NCBI GenBank assembly: GCA_021838985.1
Contig: JAKCCC010000055.1
Location: forward strand, 1-8,541
DNA: 8,541 bases
Origin: Planctomycetota bacterium
Lineage (GTDB): Bacteria > Planctomycetota > Phycisphaerae > WQYP01
Reading direction: 5' to 3'
The translations under genes and the position numbers were made by a program. Within the stretch, counting starts at the first letter, position 1. Every line of letters starts with the position of its first letter. Below are positions 1-7,584 of the stretch, piece after piece. Below the pieces are notes generated by a model. The model worked only from the letters and a program-made list of their open reading frames with translations, made no database searches and was not told the origin of the DNA.

Positions 1-8
1 CGATTCCC

Positions 9-2429
9 ATGGCCCGCACTTATGTCAATGGCAAGTTAAAAGGCGGCTTGTGGTTTGATATGCCCGGCCCGGAACAAATTGCCCAGCAGCGTCTGGCGGC
101 GGATTTTGGTTTTGAAGCAAAGGAAGGCGCCACGGAATTGGTTCTGGAATTCGTGGAACGCGATCGCGCCCGCATGGACTGGGGGCGAATGGCCTTCATG
201 GAATTGCGCCGGGACGATCGCTGCCCCTGCCCTCTGTTGCCTGTTTCCAAAGACCATCCGCGCGTTTATGTGACCGCGGCGGAACTCGAAACCCAGCGCC
301 GGCGGCTTTTGTCAGCTCCCGCGTTTCACCAGCGGGTGGAAAAGTTTAAGAACACGGACCTTGGTTTCGGCGTCGAAACCGCCGGCGAGCTGGACCTGGC
401 TTGCCTGGCGTACTTGTTGACCGGGGATAAGCCGATCGGCGAAAAGGTGAAGCGCCAGATCGTCGACCTGTGCGCGTTGGCGTCTTGGTCCGGCCAAGGC
501 CATAGCCAGGGCCAATCGGATAACCCTCTGTTGATGGGCGGCGACAATGATCGGGGTATTGGTTACAGGCTCTACTACGCCGGCGTGGCGTGGGATTACC
601 TGCGAGCGCTGTTTAACAGTCAAGAGCGCCGCGTGGTGTTGGCCAAGGTGGAGGAATATCTCCAGAAGATGTACGATTTTACGCTGCTGCAGCGGGCTTA
701 TATGGGCTGCCCGACCGCCGATCCACATTCGCTGGGCGCCTGGAACGGCGTGGGGATAGCCTGCATGGCGTTCTATGATGATTTGCCGATTGCCCGCCAG
801 GCCCTGCCCTTCTTCCATGGGCTCTTTTGCGAGAGCCTTAAGTTGTTTCCGCCTGGCGGCAAGGCGGCCTGGGCGACATTTTTCCCATTTCACTTGGTTC
901 GGTATCTGGCGGCGGCCCACACCTTTGGCGGCCCCAGGCCGGAACTGAATAACAGCCCATTCCTGGACCATTTGGGTCAGGCGCTATTCGCCTGTTTCGA
1001 AACCCCCAATACCCAGGAACTCCAGCGCGGCCGGCGCACACGCGAGCATCGTTATTTAACCGCGTTTCTCTGCCGCTTCCATCCCACGCCGGGGATTGCC
1101 TCCATCTACCAGGCCTTCGTCGAGCAGGAAAAGAAAACCGCGGGCGAGGTGGAGGTGGGATTATTTGACTTGCTCTATGCCCCGGAAATACCGGCGAAGC
1201 CCGCCGCCTTTCCCACGGAGCCTTTCTTCGCCCAAGATATCGGCGATCTGATCTGGACAGCCCGCGGCAAAAAGACCGTCGGCTATGCCTGCAGCGCGGG
1301 GCTGAAAGCGGGCCGGCGGCAAAGTTTCCATTTAAAGCCGCACAATCGCGAGTTCGCCATGCCGATGGCGTCCCTGGAAGTTTCCGTGGATGGCACGCCT
1401 GTGCTGATCAATGTCAATATAGGCACGTATGGCCTGAACAGCGCCCTGACTAACACGATGTGCTTTGAAGATGGCGGCATGTTGAGCCAGGGCCAGTATC
1501 TCAACGGTGATATCGGCCCAGAGAAGAGCGCTTATATCCGTCGCGGTCTGATCACGGACCGTTTCATTTACGCCCACGCCGTCATCACCGACTGTCTGCA
1601 TCCAAAGTTCCAGGTGCGCCGAGCCGAGCGAATTGTGGTTGCGGATTATCGCCACGGCACGGTGGTGATTGCGGACAGTTTTGAAGGCGCCAAGCCCATC
1701 CGCTTCGCCACGCACTTGCACTGCTCCGGATCGGTGAAAGAGCTTGGGCCGAACAGCTATCGGCTCACCGGCGGCCAGGCCAATTTAATCGCGGGCATCA
1801 AAGGCGGCAGCAAAGGGCTGGGCGATGAGGAGAACGGTGAAATTTTTATCACGCTGCTGGATCGGCGCAACGACTGCCGCGTCCTGGTTGAAGAGCCGCA
1901 GTGGATTCCCGGTTATATCTATGGCCTCAACGACGGGCGGAACGTCGATGTAAAGAAGGCTAAATTTCCGCATTACCGCCGCTGGCGCTGGGAAATAACG
2001 CAACCCGTTACCAGTGGTTCCTTTCTTTTCGCCCTCACCAGCGAAGCCGGGGAAGTTACCCAACACCAGGAACGCATCAGGCTGCCGGGGCAGGCCTGGC
2101 TGCAACTGACTGCGGGAAAACCGGTGCAAGCCATGGGCTGCCGTACTGTGGCGGAAGCTATCCTGGTCGATGAATCCGCCGGTTGCTTGATGTTGCTGGG
2201 CGCCAGCGAATTAGCGGCCGGCAGTCGGAAAATGCAGTTCGCCGTTCCGGTGGATGTGGAGCTGCAAATCGCCGGCGACAGGGTGCGGGGCCTGTGTTAC
2301 GCCCCCACGGCGGACGCCGTTACAACGGCGGCGGGTTTCGACGTCCGCAAGTCACAATATGGCGAATACAACCCGCGCAGTCATTGTGCCTATTCCATGC
2401 GGTTTGAGTCGGTATCGCATTGGGCTTGA
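9..2429 (+). CDS. Heparinase II/III-like polysaccharide lyase family protein (possibly 5'-partial)
   Basis: Predicted 806-residue protein. Three parts are visible: an N-terminal beta-rich segment (about residues 1-75); an alpha/alpha-toroid region (about 80-390) opening with the H83-P84-R85 phrase typical of heparinase/DUF4962 toroids and carrying D196 in a W-D-Y helix and H240 before W245-N246; and a C-terminal beta-sandwich (about 410-800) with the family-like stretch from H441/H445 to G-T-Y-G, corresponding to the 'H-x-H-x-D...G' entry of heparinase II/III domains. The family cleaves uronate-containing polysaccharides by beta-elimination; the substrate cannot be told from sequence. No signal peptide follows Met1, so either it is cytoplasmic and acts on imported oligosaccharides, or the true start lies upstream: the frame is open to the window edge and only eight bases precede the ATG, so no RBS can be judged. 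Where many relatives have E-G-x-x-Y, this protein has F291/F292/F294. Stop is TGA, 80 bp before the transporter start. Confidence 0.75.
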   Translation: MARTYVNGKLKGGLWFDMPGPEQIAQQRLAADFGFEAKEGATELVLEFVERDRARMDWGRMAFMELRRDDRCPCPLLPVSKDHPRVYVTAAELETQRRRLLSAPAFHQRVEKFKNTDLGFGVETAGELDLACLAYLLTGDKPIGEKVKRQIVDLCALASWSGQGHSQGQSDNPLLMGGDNDRGIGYRLYYAGVAWDYLRALFNSQERRVVLAKVEEYLQKMYDFTLLQRAYMGCPTADPHSLGAWNGVGIACMAFYDDLPIARQALPFFHGLFCESLKLFPPGGKAAWATFFPFHLVRYLAAAHTFGGPRPELNNSPFLDHLGQALFACFETPNTQELQRGRRTREHRYLTAFLCRFHPTPGIASIYQAFVEQEKKTAGEVEVGLFDLLYAPEIPAKPAAFPTEPFFAQDIGDLIWTARGKKTVGYACSAGLKAGRRQSFHLKPHNREFAMPMASLEVSVDGTPVLINVNIGTYGLNSALTNTMCFEDGGMLSQGQYLNGDIGPEKSAYIRRGLITDRFIYAHAVITDCLHPKFQVRRAERIVVADYRHGTVVIADSFEGAKPIRFATHLHCSGSVKELGPNSYRLTGGQANLIAGIKGGSKGLGDEENGEIFITLLDRRNDCRVLVEEPQWIPGYIYGLNDGRNVDVKKAKFPHYRRWRWEITQPVTSGSFLFALTSEAGEVTQHQERIRLPGQAWLQLTAGKPVQAMGCRTVAEAILVDESAGCLMLLGASELAAGSRKMQFAVPVDVELQIAGDRVRGLCYAPTADAVTTAAGFDVRKSQYGEYNPRSHCAYSMRFESVSHWA

Positions 2430-2499
2430 TCGGGATTATCATCGACCCGCATCGAAAAGTGATGGCACGAGCCGGCGGGGCGCGGCGAAGTGCGCCATC

Positions 2500-2504
2500 G
2501 GGAG
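2500..2504 (+). promoter_or_regulatory. Ribosome binding site deciding the transporter start
   Basis: GGGAG lies five bases before the ATG at 2510. Upstream in-frame starts at 2420 and 2462 lack a comparable purine-rich site, and would add a basic, low-complexity N-terminus untypical of this transporter family. This supports 2510 as the start. Confidence 0.55.
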
Positions 2505-2509
2505 CATAC

Positions 2510-3799
2510 ATGGACCAGGAATCGCCGCTGCTTACTCATGCCGAAGAAATCAGTCCCCCGATGAAAGCGTACTACGCCAATCGGCGGCTGATGTGGCGCA
2601 ATCTGGCCATGATCATGCTGCTGAACCTGGGGTGGTCGCTGTGCTTCAACGTCGTTGCGCCGTTGATGCAGCTTCGCTTGAGCAGCCTGGGTATGAATTC
2701 AACCGGACTGGGCTGGTTGTACGGGTGCACCAGTTGGGTCACCGGTTTTTTGACCATGTATTTCGCGTGGAAGAGCGATCATACCGTCACTCGTTGGGGG
2801 CGGCGGATTCCCTACCTGTTCATTTCGGCTCCCTTTGTCATTCTCTCGGTGATCGTTTTCCCCCTGACCAATTCGCTTTGGATCCTGCTGGCGATATGGG
2901 CGATCCAGGCAATATCCAGGGATGCGGAGGGGGCCACGATCCCCCTGCTGAATATTGACTGCATGCCGCGGCGGATGCTGGCGCGCATGGGTGCTCCCGT
3001 CACGATCATGTTTGGAATCGTGGGCTTTTTAGCGCTGCGCTATGGTCTGGGGCTGCCCGGGGGCCTGCCTTATTTTATAGGTGCCGCTCTCGTGTTCGCC
3101 ACCACTTTTGCGGGCTTTGCCATTCACGAGCCGCCGGTCCACGCGGAGGGCCGCCAAGAACGCTTTAAGCCGTGGTCGGCGATGCAGGTGGCATTCCAGG
3201 ATCGGCGGACTATTCTTTTGGTCATTTCCGCGGCATTGGTGTATAGCTTTCTTGTGGTCTGGGGAATGTGGATCTATTTGTACGCCCAGAATACTTTGCA
3301 CCTTGATAAATCTGCTATCGGCCATGTGATGGCCTGGCCCTCCCTGATCGGCGTTATCATGGCTTGGCCCACCGCCTGGGTGGTGGACCACCTCAGCCCG
3401 TATAAGCTGGCGGTGGGGTTCTGGCTGTTCTGCGGTCTGCTGGTCGTGCTGCTGTGGCAAGCCCACACGCCAGCTTCTCTGACGCTGGTGGTCTGTGCGG
3501 GCGGCGTGATTTTTCCACTGTACAACGCCGTGGACCTGATGGTGTACCGCCATCGGCACCCCAACGAGGTTGGTTCCGTGACCAGTTCGCTTTCCTTTGT
3601 GAAGTTTGGATTGTGCGCCGGCCTGGTACAGGGGCTTAGCGGCAATTTGATCCAGGCGTTCAACAATAATTATATCTTGGGCGATGTTTTCGGCTGGCTG
3701 TTGCTGACGTTGGGGCTGGCCGGTCTGTTGGTCTACCGATTCTTAATGCGTGGCCCGGCGCCGGTCCCGGTCGCCCCAGTCCTGGAAAGGGGCCCCTGA
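2510..3799 (+). CDS. MFS/GPH-type sugar:cation symporter
   Basis: A 429-residue inner-membrane protein with about 12 hydrophobic segments (near residues 31-53, 66-87, 100-119, 122-137, 164-180, 187-205, 234-259, 272-292, 300-318, 323-346, 363-381, 393-413). The cytoplasmic loop after TM2 carries S89-D90...W96-G97-R98-R99-I100-P101-Y102, the D-x(n)-G-R-R-x-P signature of the glycoside-pentoside-hexuronide (GPH) and SLC45-like branch of the major facilitator superfamily. These carriers import mono- or oligosaccharides with Na+ or H+. A longer hydrophilic loop (about 206-232) separates the two six-helix halves, as expected for the fold. It sits between a lyase-like gene and sugar dehydrogenases, which suggests it takes up the product of glycan breakdown; substrate and coupling ion are unknown. 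The frame also stays open back to 2420, overlapping the previous gene, but 2510 has the better RBS. Confidence 0.82.
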   Translation: MDQESPLLTHAEEISPPMKAYYANRRLMWRNLAMIMLLNLGWSLCFNVVAPLMQLRLSSLGMNSTGLGWLYGCTSWVTGFLTMYFAWKSDHTVTRWGRRIPYLFISAPFVILSVIVFPLTNSLWILLAIWAIQAISRDAEGATIPLLNIDCMPRRMLARMGAPVTIMFGIVGFLALRYGLGLPGGLPYFIGAALVFATTFAGFAIHEPPVHAEGRQERFKPWSAMQVAFQDRRTILLVISAALVYSFLVVWGMWIYLYAQNTLHLDKSAIGHVMAWPSLIGVIMAWPTAWVVDHLSPYKLAVGFWLFCGLLVVLLWQAHTPASLTLVVCAGGVIFPLYNAVDLMVYRHRHPNEVGSVTSSLSFVKFGLCAGLVQGLSGNLIQAFNNNYILGDVFGWLLLTLGLAGLLVYRFLMRGPAPVPVAPVLERGP

Positions 3800-3800
3800 A

Positions 3801-3816
3801 CCGTACGCCCGTGCGG
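3801..3816 (+). other. Small intercistronic hairpin
   Basis: CCGTAC and GTGCGG form a six-pair stem (one G-T wobble) around a four-base GCCC loop, starting two bases after the transporter stop codon. No T-run follows, so it is not an intrinsic terminator; it could influence mRNA processing or be chance in GC-rich DNA. Confidence 0.2.
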
Positions 3817-3840
3817 CGCTACAGACCTCTGGAAACGGAA

Positions 3841-3844
3841 AGGA
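3841..3844 (+). promoter_or_regulatory. Ribosome binding site deciding the first dehydrogenase start
   Basis: AGGA, preceded by further purines, lies five bases before ATG 3850 and eight before the adjacent in-frame ATG 3853. The alternative GTG at 3811 lies inside the small hairpin region and would add 13 residues with no clear RBS. Confidence 0.55.
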
Positions 3845-3849
3845 TCAAC

Positions 3850-4944
3850 ATGATGGAAAATTCGTCTTCGCTCCTCGGCGCCGCCGTACTGGGTTTGGGC
3901 CGCATGGGGGCCACCCATGTGGAGGCGGCCAAGGCCTCGCCTTTTATCCGGCGTGTCATCGGCTACGAGCCGTCGGCGGAAACGGCGGCCGAGCGTGGCC
4001 GGGAACTGGGCATCGCCACGACCAGCAACCTCGATGAAATATTGGGTGACCCCGCCCTTCAATTGATCTATATCGCCTCGCCCAATGAGACGCACTGTGA
4101 CTTGACGGTCCAGGCGCTGCGCGCCGGCAAGGCGGTACTTTGTGAAAAGCCAATGGGTACGTCGCTGACGGAAGCGCAGCGGATGCTGCAGACGCAGCGG
4201 GAAACGGACGGCTTTCTGCAGATCGGTTTTGAATTGCGCTATTCGCGGATCTACCGGAAAGTGAAGGAATGGATCGACGCGGGGACAATCGGTCGACCGC
4301 TCAATTCCCATTGCGATTATTACTGCAGCGAGGGCCATGGCCGTGGTTCCTGGCGGAGTAATAGTCCGACCAGCCTGATCGCGGAAAAACTCTGCCACTA
4401 CCTGGACCTCGTCCGTTGGTGGTTCGGCGATGAAGTCGTCGAAGTGTACGCGCTGGCGGCCCCCAACGCGGTGGGATATTTCCGCCATGCCGACAACCAC
4501 CAGATCTGCTGCCGGTACCGCGGCGGGGCGATCAGTTCCCTGACGTTTTTCATGCACACGGCCCAGACCTTCCACGGCGATCCGTTGCAGGATATGCTCG
4601 CCCAGCAATGCGACGATGGCCATCGTTTAACTTACCTGATCTATGGCGCCGGTGGCGCCATCGAAACCGACGTGTTTCGCCGGAGAGCGCGCCGGTGGGA
4701 ATTTATCGAGGCCGCGGATAAACTGCACAGTCACCTGGTGGAGACCGTGACCTATCCGCCGGAGGAAGACTTGCTGTGGATTCACAATACGCATGGCCAG
4801 AATATCGCCGTGGCGCAAGGGGTCGCGCAGGGAAAAAGACCATTCCCGGCCGCGGACGATTCGTACGAGTCCATGCGGCTGGTCTTTGCCGCCGAGCTAT
4901 CCGAACGCGAACACAGACTGGTCCAGTTATCCGAGCTGCCCTGA
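3850..4944 (+). CDS. Gfo/Idh/MocA family oxidoreductase (first copy)
   Basis: A 364-residue cytoplasmic NAD(P)-dependent sugar dehydrogenase-like protein. The N-terminal Rossmann domain (about 8-125) opens with G-L-G-R-M-G, and E40 at the end of the second beta strand suggests a preference for NAD over NADP. E99-K100-P101 is the family catalytic lysine motif. The C-terminal alpha/beta domain (about 126-360) contains H183-x-x-D186 followed by R-W-W-F-G, matching the conserved catalytic histidine region. Members oxidise or reduce a hydroxyl/keto group on sugars, inositols or glycosides, or reduce sugar lactones and imines; the substrate is not predictable here. The length is normal. It lies 50 bp after the transporter and 79 bp before a second, clearly divergent member, so the two probably act on successive or reciprocal steps rather than being a recent duplication. 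ATG 3853 is an equally possible start. Confidence 0.85.
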   Translation: MMENSSSLLGAAVLGLGRMGATHVEAAKASPFIRRVIGYEPSAETAAERGRELGIATTSNLDEILGDPALQLIYIASPNETHCDLTVQALRAGKAVLCEKPMGTSLTEAQRMLQTQRETDGFLQIGFELRYSRIYRKVKEWIDAGTIGRPLNSHCDYYCSEGHGRGSWRSNSPTSLIAEKLCHYLDLVRWWFGDEVVEVYALAAPNAVGYFRHADNHQICCRYRGGAISSLTFFMHTAQTFHGDPLQDMLAQQCDDGHRLTYLIYGAGGAIETDVFRRRARRWEFIEAADKLHSHLVETVTYPPEEDLLWIHNTHGQNIAVAQGVAQGKRPFPAADDSYESMRLVFAAELSEREHRLVQLSELP

Positions 4945-5023
4945 AGCGAGGGCGTGCCAGCAGGGTGATGGAAATCCCCGCCATCGAACGAAGCGACGAA
5001 CTTCTTTTTAGCATCGGAACTCT

Positions 5024-6253
5024 ATGTCCACCGTGAAACTGACCTCGGAGTCGCGGGTGGAAGCGACGCATCATGTGCTGAAACCGGCTCAACCGCAGAG
5101 ACTCAATTTTGCCGTCATCGGCTGCGGCAGTATGGCCCGTGCCCAGCACATTCCCAACTTGGCGCAGTTGCCCAACGCGCGTTTGCTTACCTGCATTGAT
5201 CTGGATGAGGCGGTGCTGGCCGAGCTGCGCGAACGCTACCACGGCTTGAAGACGGGCCAGGATTTTCACGCCGCCATCAACGACCCGGAAGTACACGCCA
5301 TCTGCCTGGCCACGACGGAACAATTGCGGCTCCCGGTGATTGAAGCCGCCGCGCGGGCCGGCAAGCCCATCTACGTCGAAAAGCCGCTGGCCCGCTCCCT
5401 GGAGGAGGTGTACGAAATTCAAAAGGTGGTGCGCCGGGCGGGCGTGGCCTTTTGTGTCGGCCACAATCGCCGCGGTTCTCCGGCCATGCTCGAAGCGCAC
5501 GATATCTTCCGTCGGCATATGGAGCATCCCGCGCCCTGCCCGTGGCGCTTTGACCGCAATTCCGCGGAACGCCCCCGGCTTTCCGGGGACGGCGTCGCCG
5601 GGATGTCGGTGCGCATCAATGACGACTGGTATAGCTGGAAGGAATGGGTATTCGACACGGAGCAGGCTCCGCATGGGCCGATGCTCTTTGAGATGACCCA
5701 TTTTACGGATATGTGCAACTGGTTCCTGGCGGATGAGCCGCAGGCCGTCATCGCTTTAAGCCACGAACCATTCAATCATGGCGTGGTGATCCGTTATCGC
5801 CGCGGGGCCATGGCCACGATCAGCATGTCCGCCAACGGCACCTTCGGGTACCCGAAGGAACTGTACGAATGTTTCGGCAACGGTGGAGCCGTGGTGATCG
5901 ACCACATGCTGGAAATTCGCACGGCGGGCATCGCCGGCGCGCCGGATCGAAAAATCTATCCGATGATCCACGATCGCCATCCCGCCGTGGGAGCGGAGGG
6001 TGGGGTGCCAGGCTGGCTGGCCAAGAAGCGGGCGGCGTGTCAGGAGGCCGCCGCCGCGGGTGATTCCAACCTGATCTTTACGGCTGAACCGAACAAAGGT
6101 CATGCCGCCATGCTGGAGCGGTTTGTCGAAGAAATCCAGGGCCGCGGCCCGGTGGTTTGCGGCGTCGATGAGGCCGTTCTCGCCACCCGCGTCGCCTTCG
6201 CCGCTATCCAATCGGCTAAGGAAAAACGCGTTGTGCGGCTGGAGGAGGTTTAG
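5024..6253 (+). CDS. Gfo/Idh/MocA family oxidoreductase (second, divergent copy)
   Basis: A 409-residue dehydrogenase-like protein. A leader of about 26 residues precedes the Rossmann domain, whose nucleotide loop is G33-C-G35-S-M-A38 (third glycine replaced by alanine). D59 at the end of beta 2 still favours NAD. E119-K120-P121 is the catalytic lysine motif; H226-x-x-D229, in an M-T-H-F-T-D phrase, is the likely catalytic histidine region. Compared with its upstream neighbour it has an added stretch between the Rossmann domain and the histidine motif (about 165-215) and another near 305-345 rich in charged residues and alanine. Such insertions usually shape the substrate pocket or oligomer contacts. 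The start at 5024 has only a weak GGA about five bases upstream, so translation may be modest or coupled. Stop is TAG; the next gene follows 41 bp later. Substrate unknown; a role in sugar interconversion with its neighbours is inferred. Confidence 0.85.
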   Translation: MSTVKLTSESRVEATHHVLKPAQPQRLNFAVIGCGSMARAQHIPNLAQLPNARLLTCIDLDEAVLAELRERYHGLKTGQDFHAAINDPEVHAICLATTEQLRLPVIEAAARAGKPIYVEKPLARSLEEVYEIQKVVRRAGVAFCVGHNRRGSPAMLEAHDIFRRHMEHPAPCPWRFDRNSAERPRLSGDGVAGMSVRINDDWYSWKEWVFDTEQAPHGPMLFEMTHFTDMCNWFLADEPQAVIALSHEPFNHGVVIRYRRGAMATISMSANGTFGYPKELYECFGNGGAVVIDHMLEIRTAGIAGAPDRKIYPMIHDRHPAVGAEGGVPGWLAKKRAACQEAAAAGDSNLIFTAEPNKGHAAMLERFVEEIQGRGPVVCGVDEAVLATRVAFAAIQSAKEKRVVRLEEV

Positions 6254-6282
6254 GTCCGAAGCTAAGTATAATTCCCGTTTTT

Positions 6283-6286
6283 GGAG
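6283..6286 (+). promoter_or_regulatory. Ribosome binding site of the NagB-like gene
   Basis: GGAG with eight bases to the ATG at 6295, well placed and the clearest Shine-Dalgarno site in the cluster. Confidence 0.55.
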
Positions 6287-6294
6287 ATCCGACT

Positions 6295-7224
6295 ATGTCC
6301 AGACCGCTCAGCACCATCGCCCCCGATTGGTGGGATTACACCACGCTGGAAAAAGATATTTTACAGCAAGCCGCCAAACTTCAGGAAAAAGACCTGCGAC
6401 AATTATCCCGCGATGGCTTTCAGGTTCATTTCTATGATACGCTGGAAGAATTATACTTGGCCGAAGCCTTGGAATATATCGAAGCGTGGCGGCAGGCGAC
6501 GCCGGATAATCCCACCGGCATTTGCGGTCCTATCGGCCCGACCGAGCAGCTTCCCCTCGTGGCCCGGATCGTTAACAGTCTGGGCCTGAAGCTCCATAGC
6601 GCCCATTTCTGGGGCATGGACGAATGGGTGCAAAACGGCCAACCCGTGGCACCGACGCACCCGTTGTCTTTTATCCGCGCCGATCGCGAACTATGTTTCG
6701 ACCGCATCGACCCCCAACTGCGGATGCCCGATTCGCACCTGCACTTTCCGGTAGGCAAGGTGGAAGATTACAGTCAAACCTTCGATGCCGTCCGCTGCGT
6801 GGTGATGCAGGGGGGGCAGGGCGAAGTCAAACATTGGGCGTTTAACGATCCGCCGCGCCGCGGTGGTGAATATAAAGACCATCCGCCGACGCCGTCCGAG
6901 TACCGCCAGCTCAAGACTCGCCAGACCGACCTGCATCCGCTCACGGTCGTACAGAACGCCCGCACCTCCGGCGGCGGCAACGTGGCCATAGTGCCGACGC
7001 AGGCCCGCACCGTTGGCCCTGTGGAGACCTGGAAGGCGGAAAAGGTGTCCATTTGGCATCCCGGCCATCACGACAATCCGTTTGGCATCCGGCTCACGGC
7101 CCTGATGATCTCCCAACGCATTCCGGATTCGGCGGTGCCGATGTCCCTGCTGGCGGACCATCCCAACGTGCATTTTCATTATTACCGCGGCGGCCTGGGG
7201 CGAGTTCAAGCGGAGATGCATTGA
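6295..7224 (+). CDS. Glucosamine-6-phosphate deaminase/isomerase-like protein (NagB fold), altered active site
   Basis: A 309-residue cytoplasmic protein, longer than E. coli NagB (266) mainly by an N-terminal extension. Motifs align in order with the NagB/6-phosphogluconolactonase fold: a sugar-phosphate loop at G78-P-I-G-P-T83; M108-D109-E110-W, matching the catalytic M-D-E-Y (Asp72 of NagB), followed by the family H-P-x-S-[FY] phrase; G173-G-Q-G-E-V-K-H180-W-A-F-N-D185-P, matching G-G-x-G-x-D-G-H-I-A-F-N-E-P; N-A-R223, matching the phosphate-contact arginine; T-V-G near 240; and a C-terminal H-P-N-V stretch. The catalytic Asp141 equivalent is Val178 and Glu148 is Asp185, while Asp109 and His180 remain. 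The Lys208 equivalent appears to be Asp260. NagB converts glucosamine-6-phosphate to fructose-6-phosphate and ammonia; this protein probably does aldose-ketose chemistry on a different, perhaps unphosphorylated, sugar. Annotating it plainly as nagB would be unsafe. Confidence 0.75.
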   Translation: MSRPLSTIAPDWWDYTTLEKDILQQAAKLQEKDLRQLSRDGFQVHFYDTLEELYLAEALEYIEAWRQATPDNPTGICGPIGPTEQLPLVARIVNSLGLKLHSAHFWGMDEWVQNGQPVAPTHPLSFIRADRELCFDRIDPQLRMPDSHLHFPVGKVEDYSQTFDAVRCVVMQGGQGEVKHWAFNDPPRRGGEYKDHPPTPSEYRQLKTRQTDLHPLTVVQNARTSGGGNVAIVPTQARTVGPVETWKAEKVSIWHPGHHDNPFGIRLTALMISQRIPDSAVPMSLLADHPNVHFHYYRGGLGRVQAEMH

Positions 7225-7251
7225 CGCGGCGGACGACCAGGAAATAAACCT

Positions 7252-7584
7252 ATGCAGACAATCGCAGCGCCAATTCAAGCCCAGGTTCGCCGGATGGTCC
7301 GGCGCATTGTGGATCGGTTTCACCCGGAACGCGTGATCCTGTTCGGGTCCAATGCACGAGGACAGGCGGGGCCGGACAGTGACGTGGACCTATTGGTGGT
7401 GATGCCGGTAAAAGGATCGAAACGGGAAAAGATAGTAGAGATACGGACGGCGCTCCGCGAATTCCACGTTCCTAAGGACATCCTGGTGAGTCGGCCGGAA
7501 GAATTCGCTTGGCGGAAGGATATCGTCGGCACGATTGAATGGCCGGCTCATCGCGAGGGAAAAGTGCTCTATGTTCGGCGATGA
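7252..7584 (+). CDS. Minimal nucleotidyltransferase (MNT domain), antitoxin-type partner of HEPN
   Basis: A 110-residue protein of the DNA-polymerase-beta-like nucleotidyltransferase superfamily, of the usual length for the minimal form. F31-G32-S33-N-A-R36-G is the nucleotide-binding G-S-x-A-R-G motif; D44-x-D46 are the two metal-binding aspartates; D76, in a K-D-I-L-V strand, is a good third carboxylate. All catalytic residues appear intact. In studied HEPN-MNT pairs the MNT protein neutralises the HEPN RNase, in some systems by attaching AMP to it. AGGA about nine bases before ATG 7252 is a suitable RBS. Its last 14 bases overlap the start of the HEPN reading frame, the classic arrangement of such a pair with translational coupling. 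It lies only 27 bp after the NagB-like gene but has no evident metabolic link to it. Confidence 0.85.
   Translation: MQTIAAPIQAQVRRMVRRIVDRFHPERVILFGSNARGQAGPDSDVDLLVVMPVKGSKREKIVEIRTALREFHVPKDILVSRPEEFAWRKDIVGTIEWPAHREGKVLYVRR

Noticed and set aside
2461..2499. Inverted repeat GATGGC / GCCATC just ahead of the transporter RBS
   Set aside because: Six-base arms separated by 27 GC-rich bases; may be chance, with no aptamer-like or attenuator structure around it.
3733..4623. Long minus-strand open frame of 296 codons
   Set aside because: It lies antisense to a clearly conserved dehydrogenase gene, has low-complexity Arg/Gly/His-rich translation and no recognisable domain; typical of GC-rich shadow frames.
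4643..4661. Perfect 8-bp inverted repeat ATGGCGCC-GGT-GGCGCCAT inside the first dehydrogenase
   Set aside because: It encodes a G-A-G-G-A stretch with GGC and GCC codons, which produces palindromes by itself; no reason to see an operator.
4990..5009. GAAG...CTTC followed by a T-run in the gap between the two dehydrogenases, resembling an intrinsic terminator
   Set aside because: Only a four-pair, AT-containing stem with a seven-base loop; too weak to terminate.
4703..5701. Long minus-strand open frame of 332 codons across both dehydrogenases
   Set aside because: Same reasons: antisense to two well-supported genes, Arg-rich, no motif.
6267..6272. Perfect TATAAT in the 41-bp gap before the NagB-like gene
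   Set aside because: No -35-like hexamer at 15-19 bases upstream and no extended -10 TG; the correct-looking TTGTGC at 6231 is about 30 bases away. Likely chance, though an internal promoter cannot be excluded.
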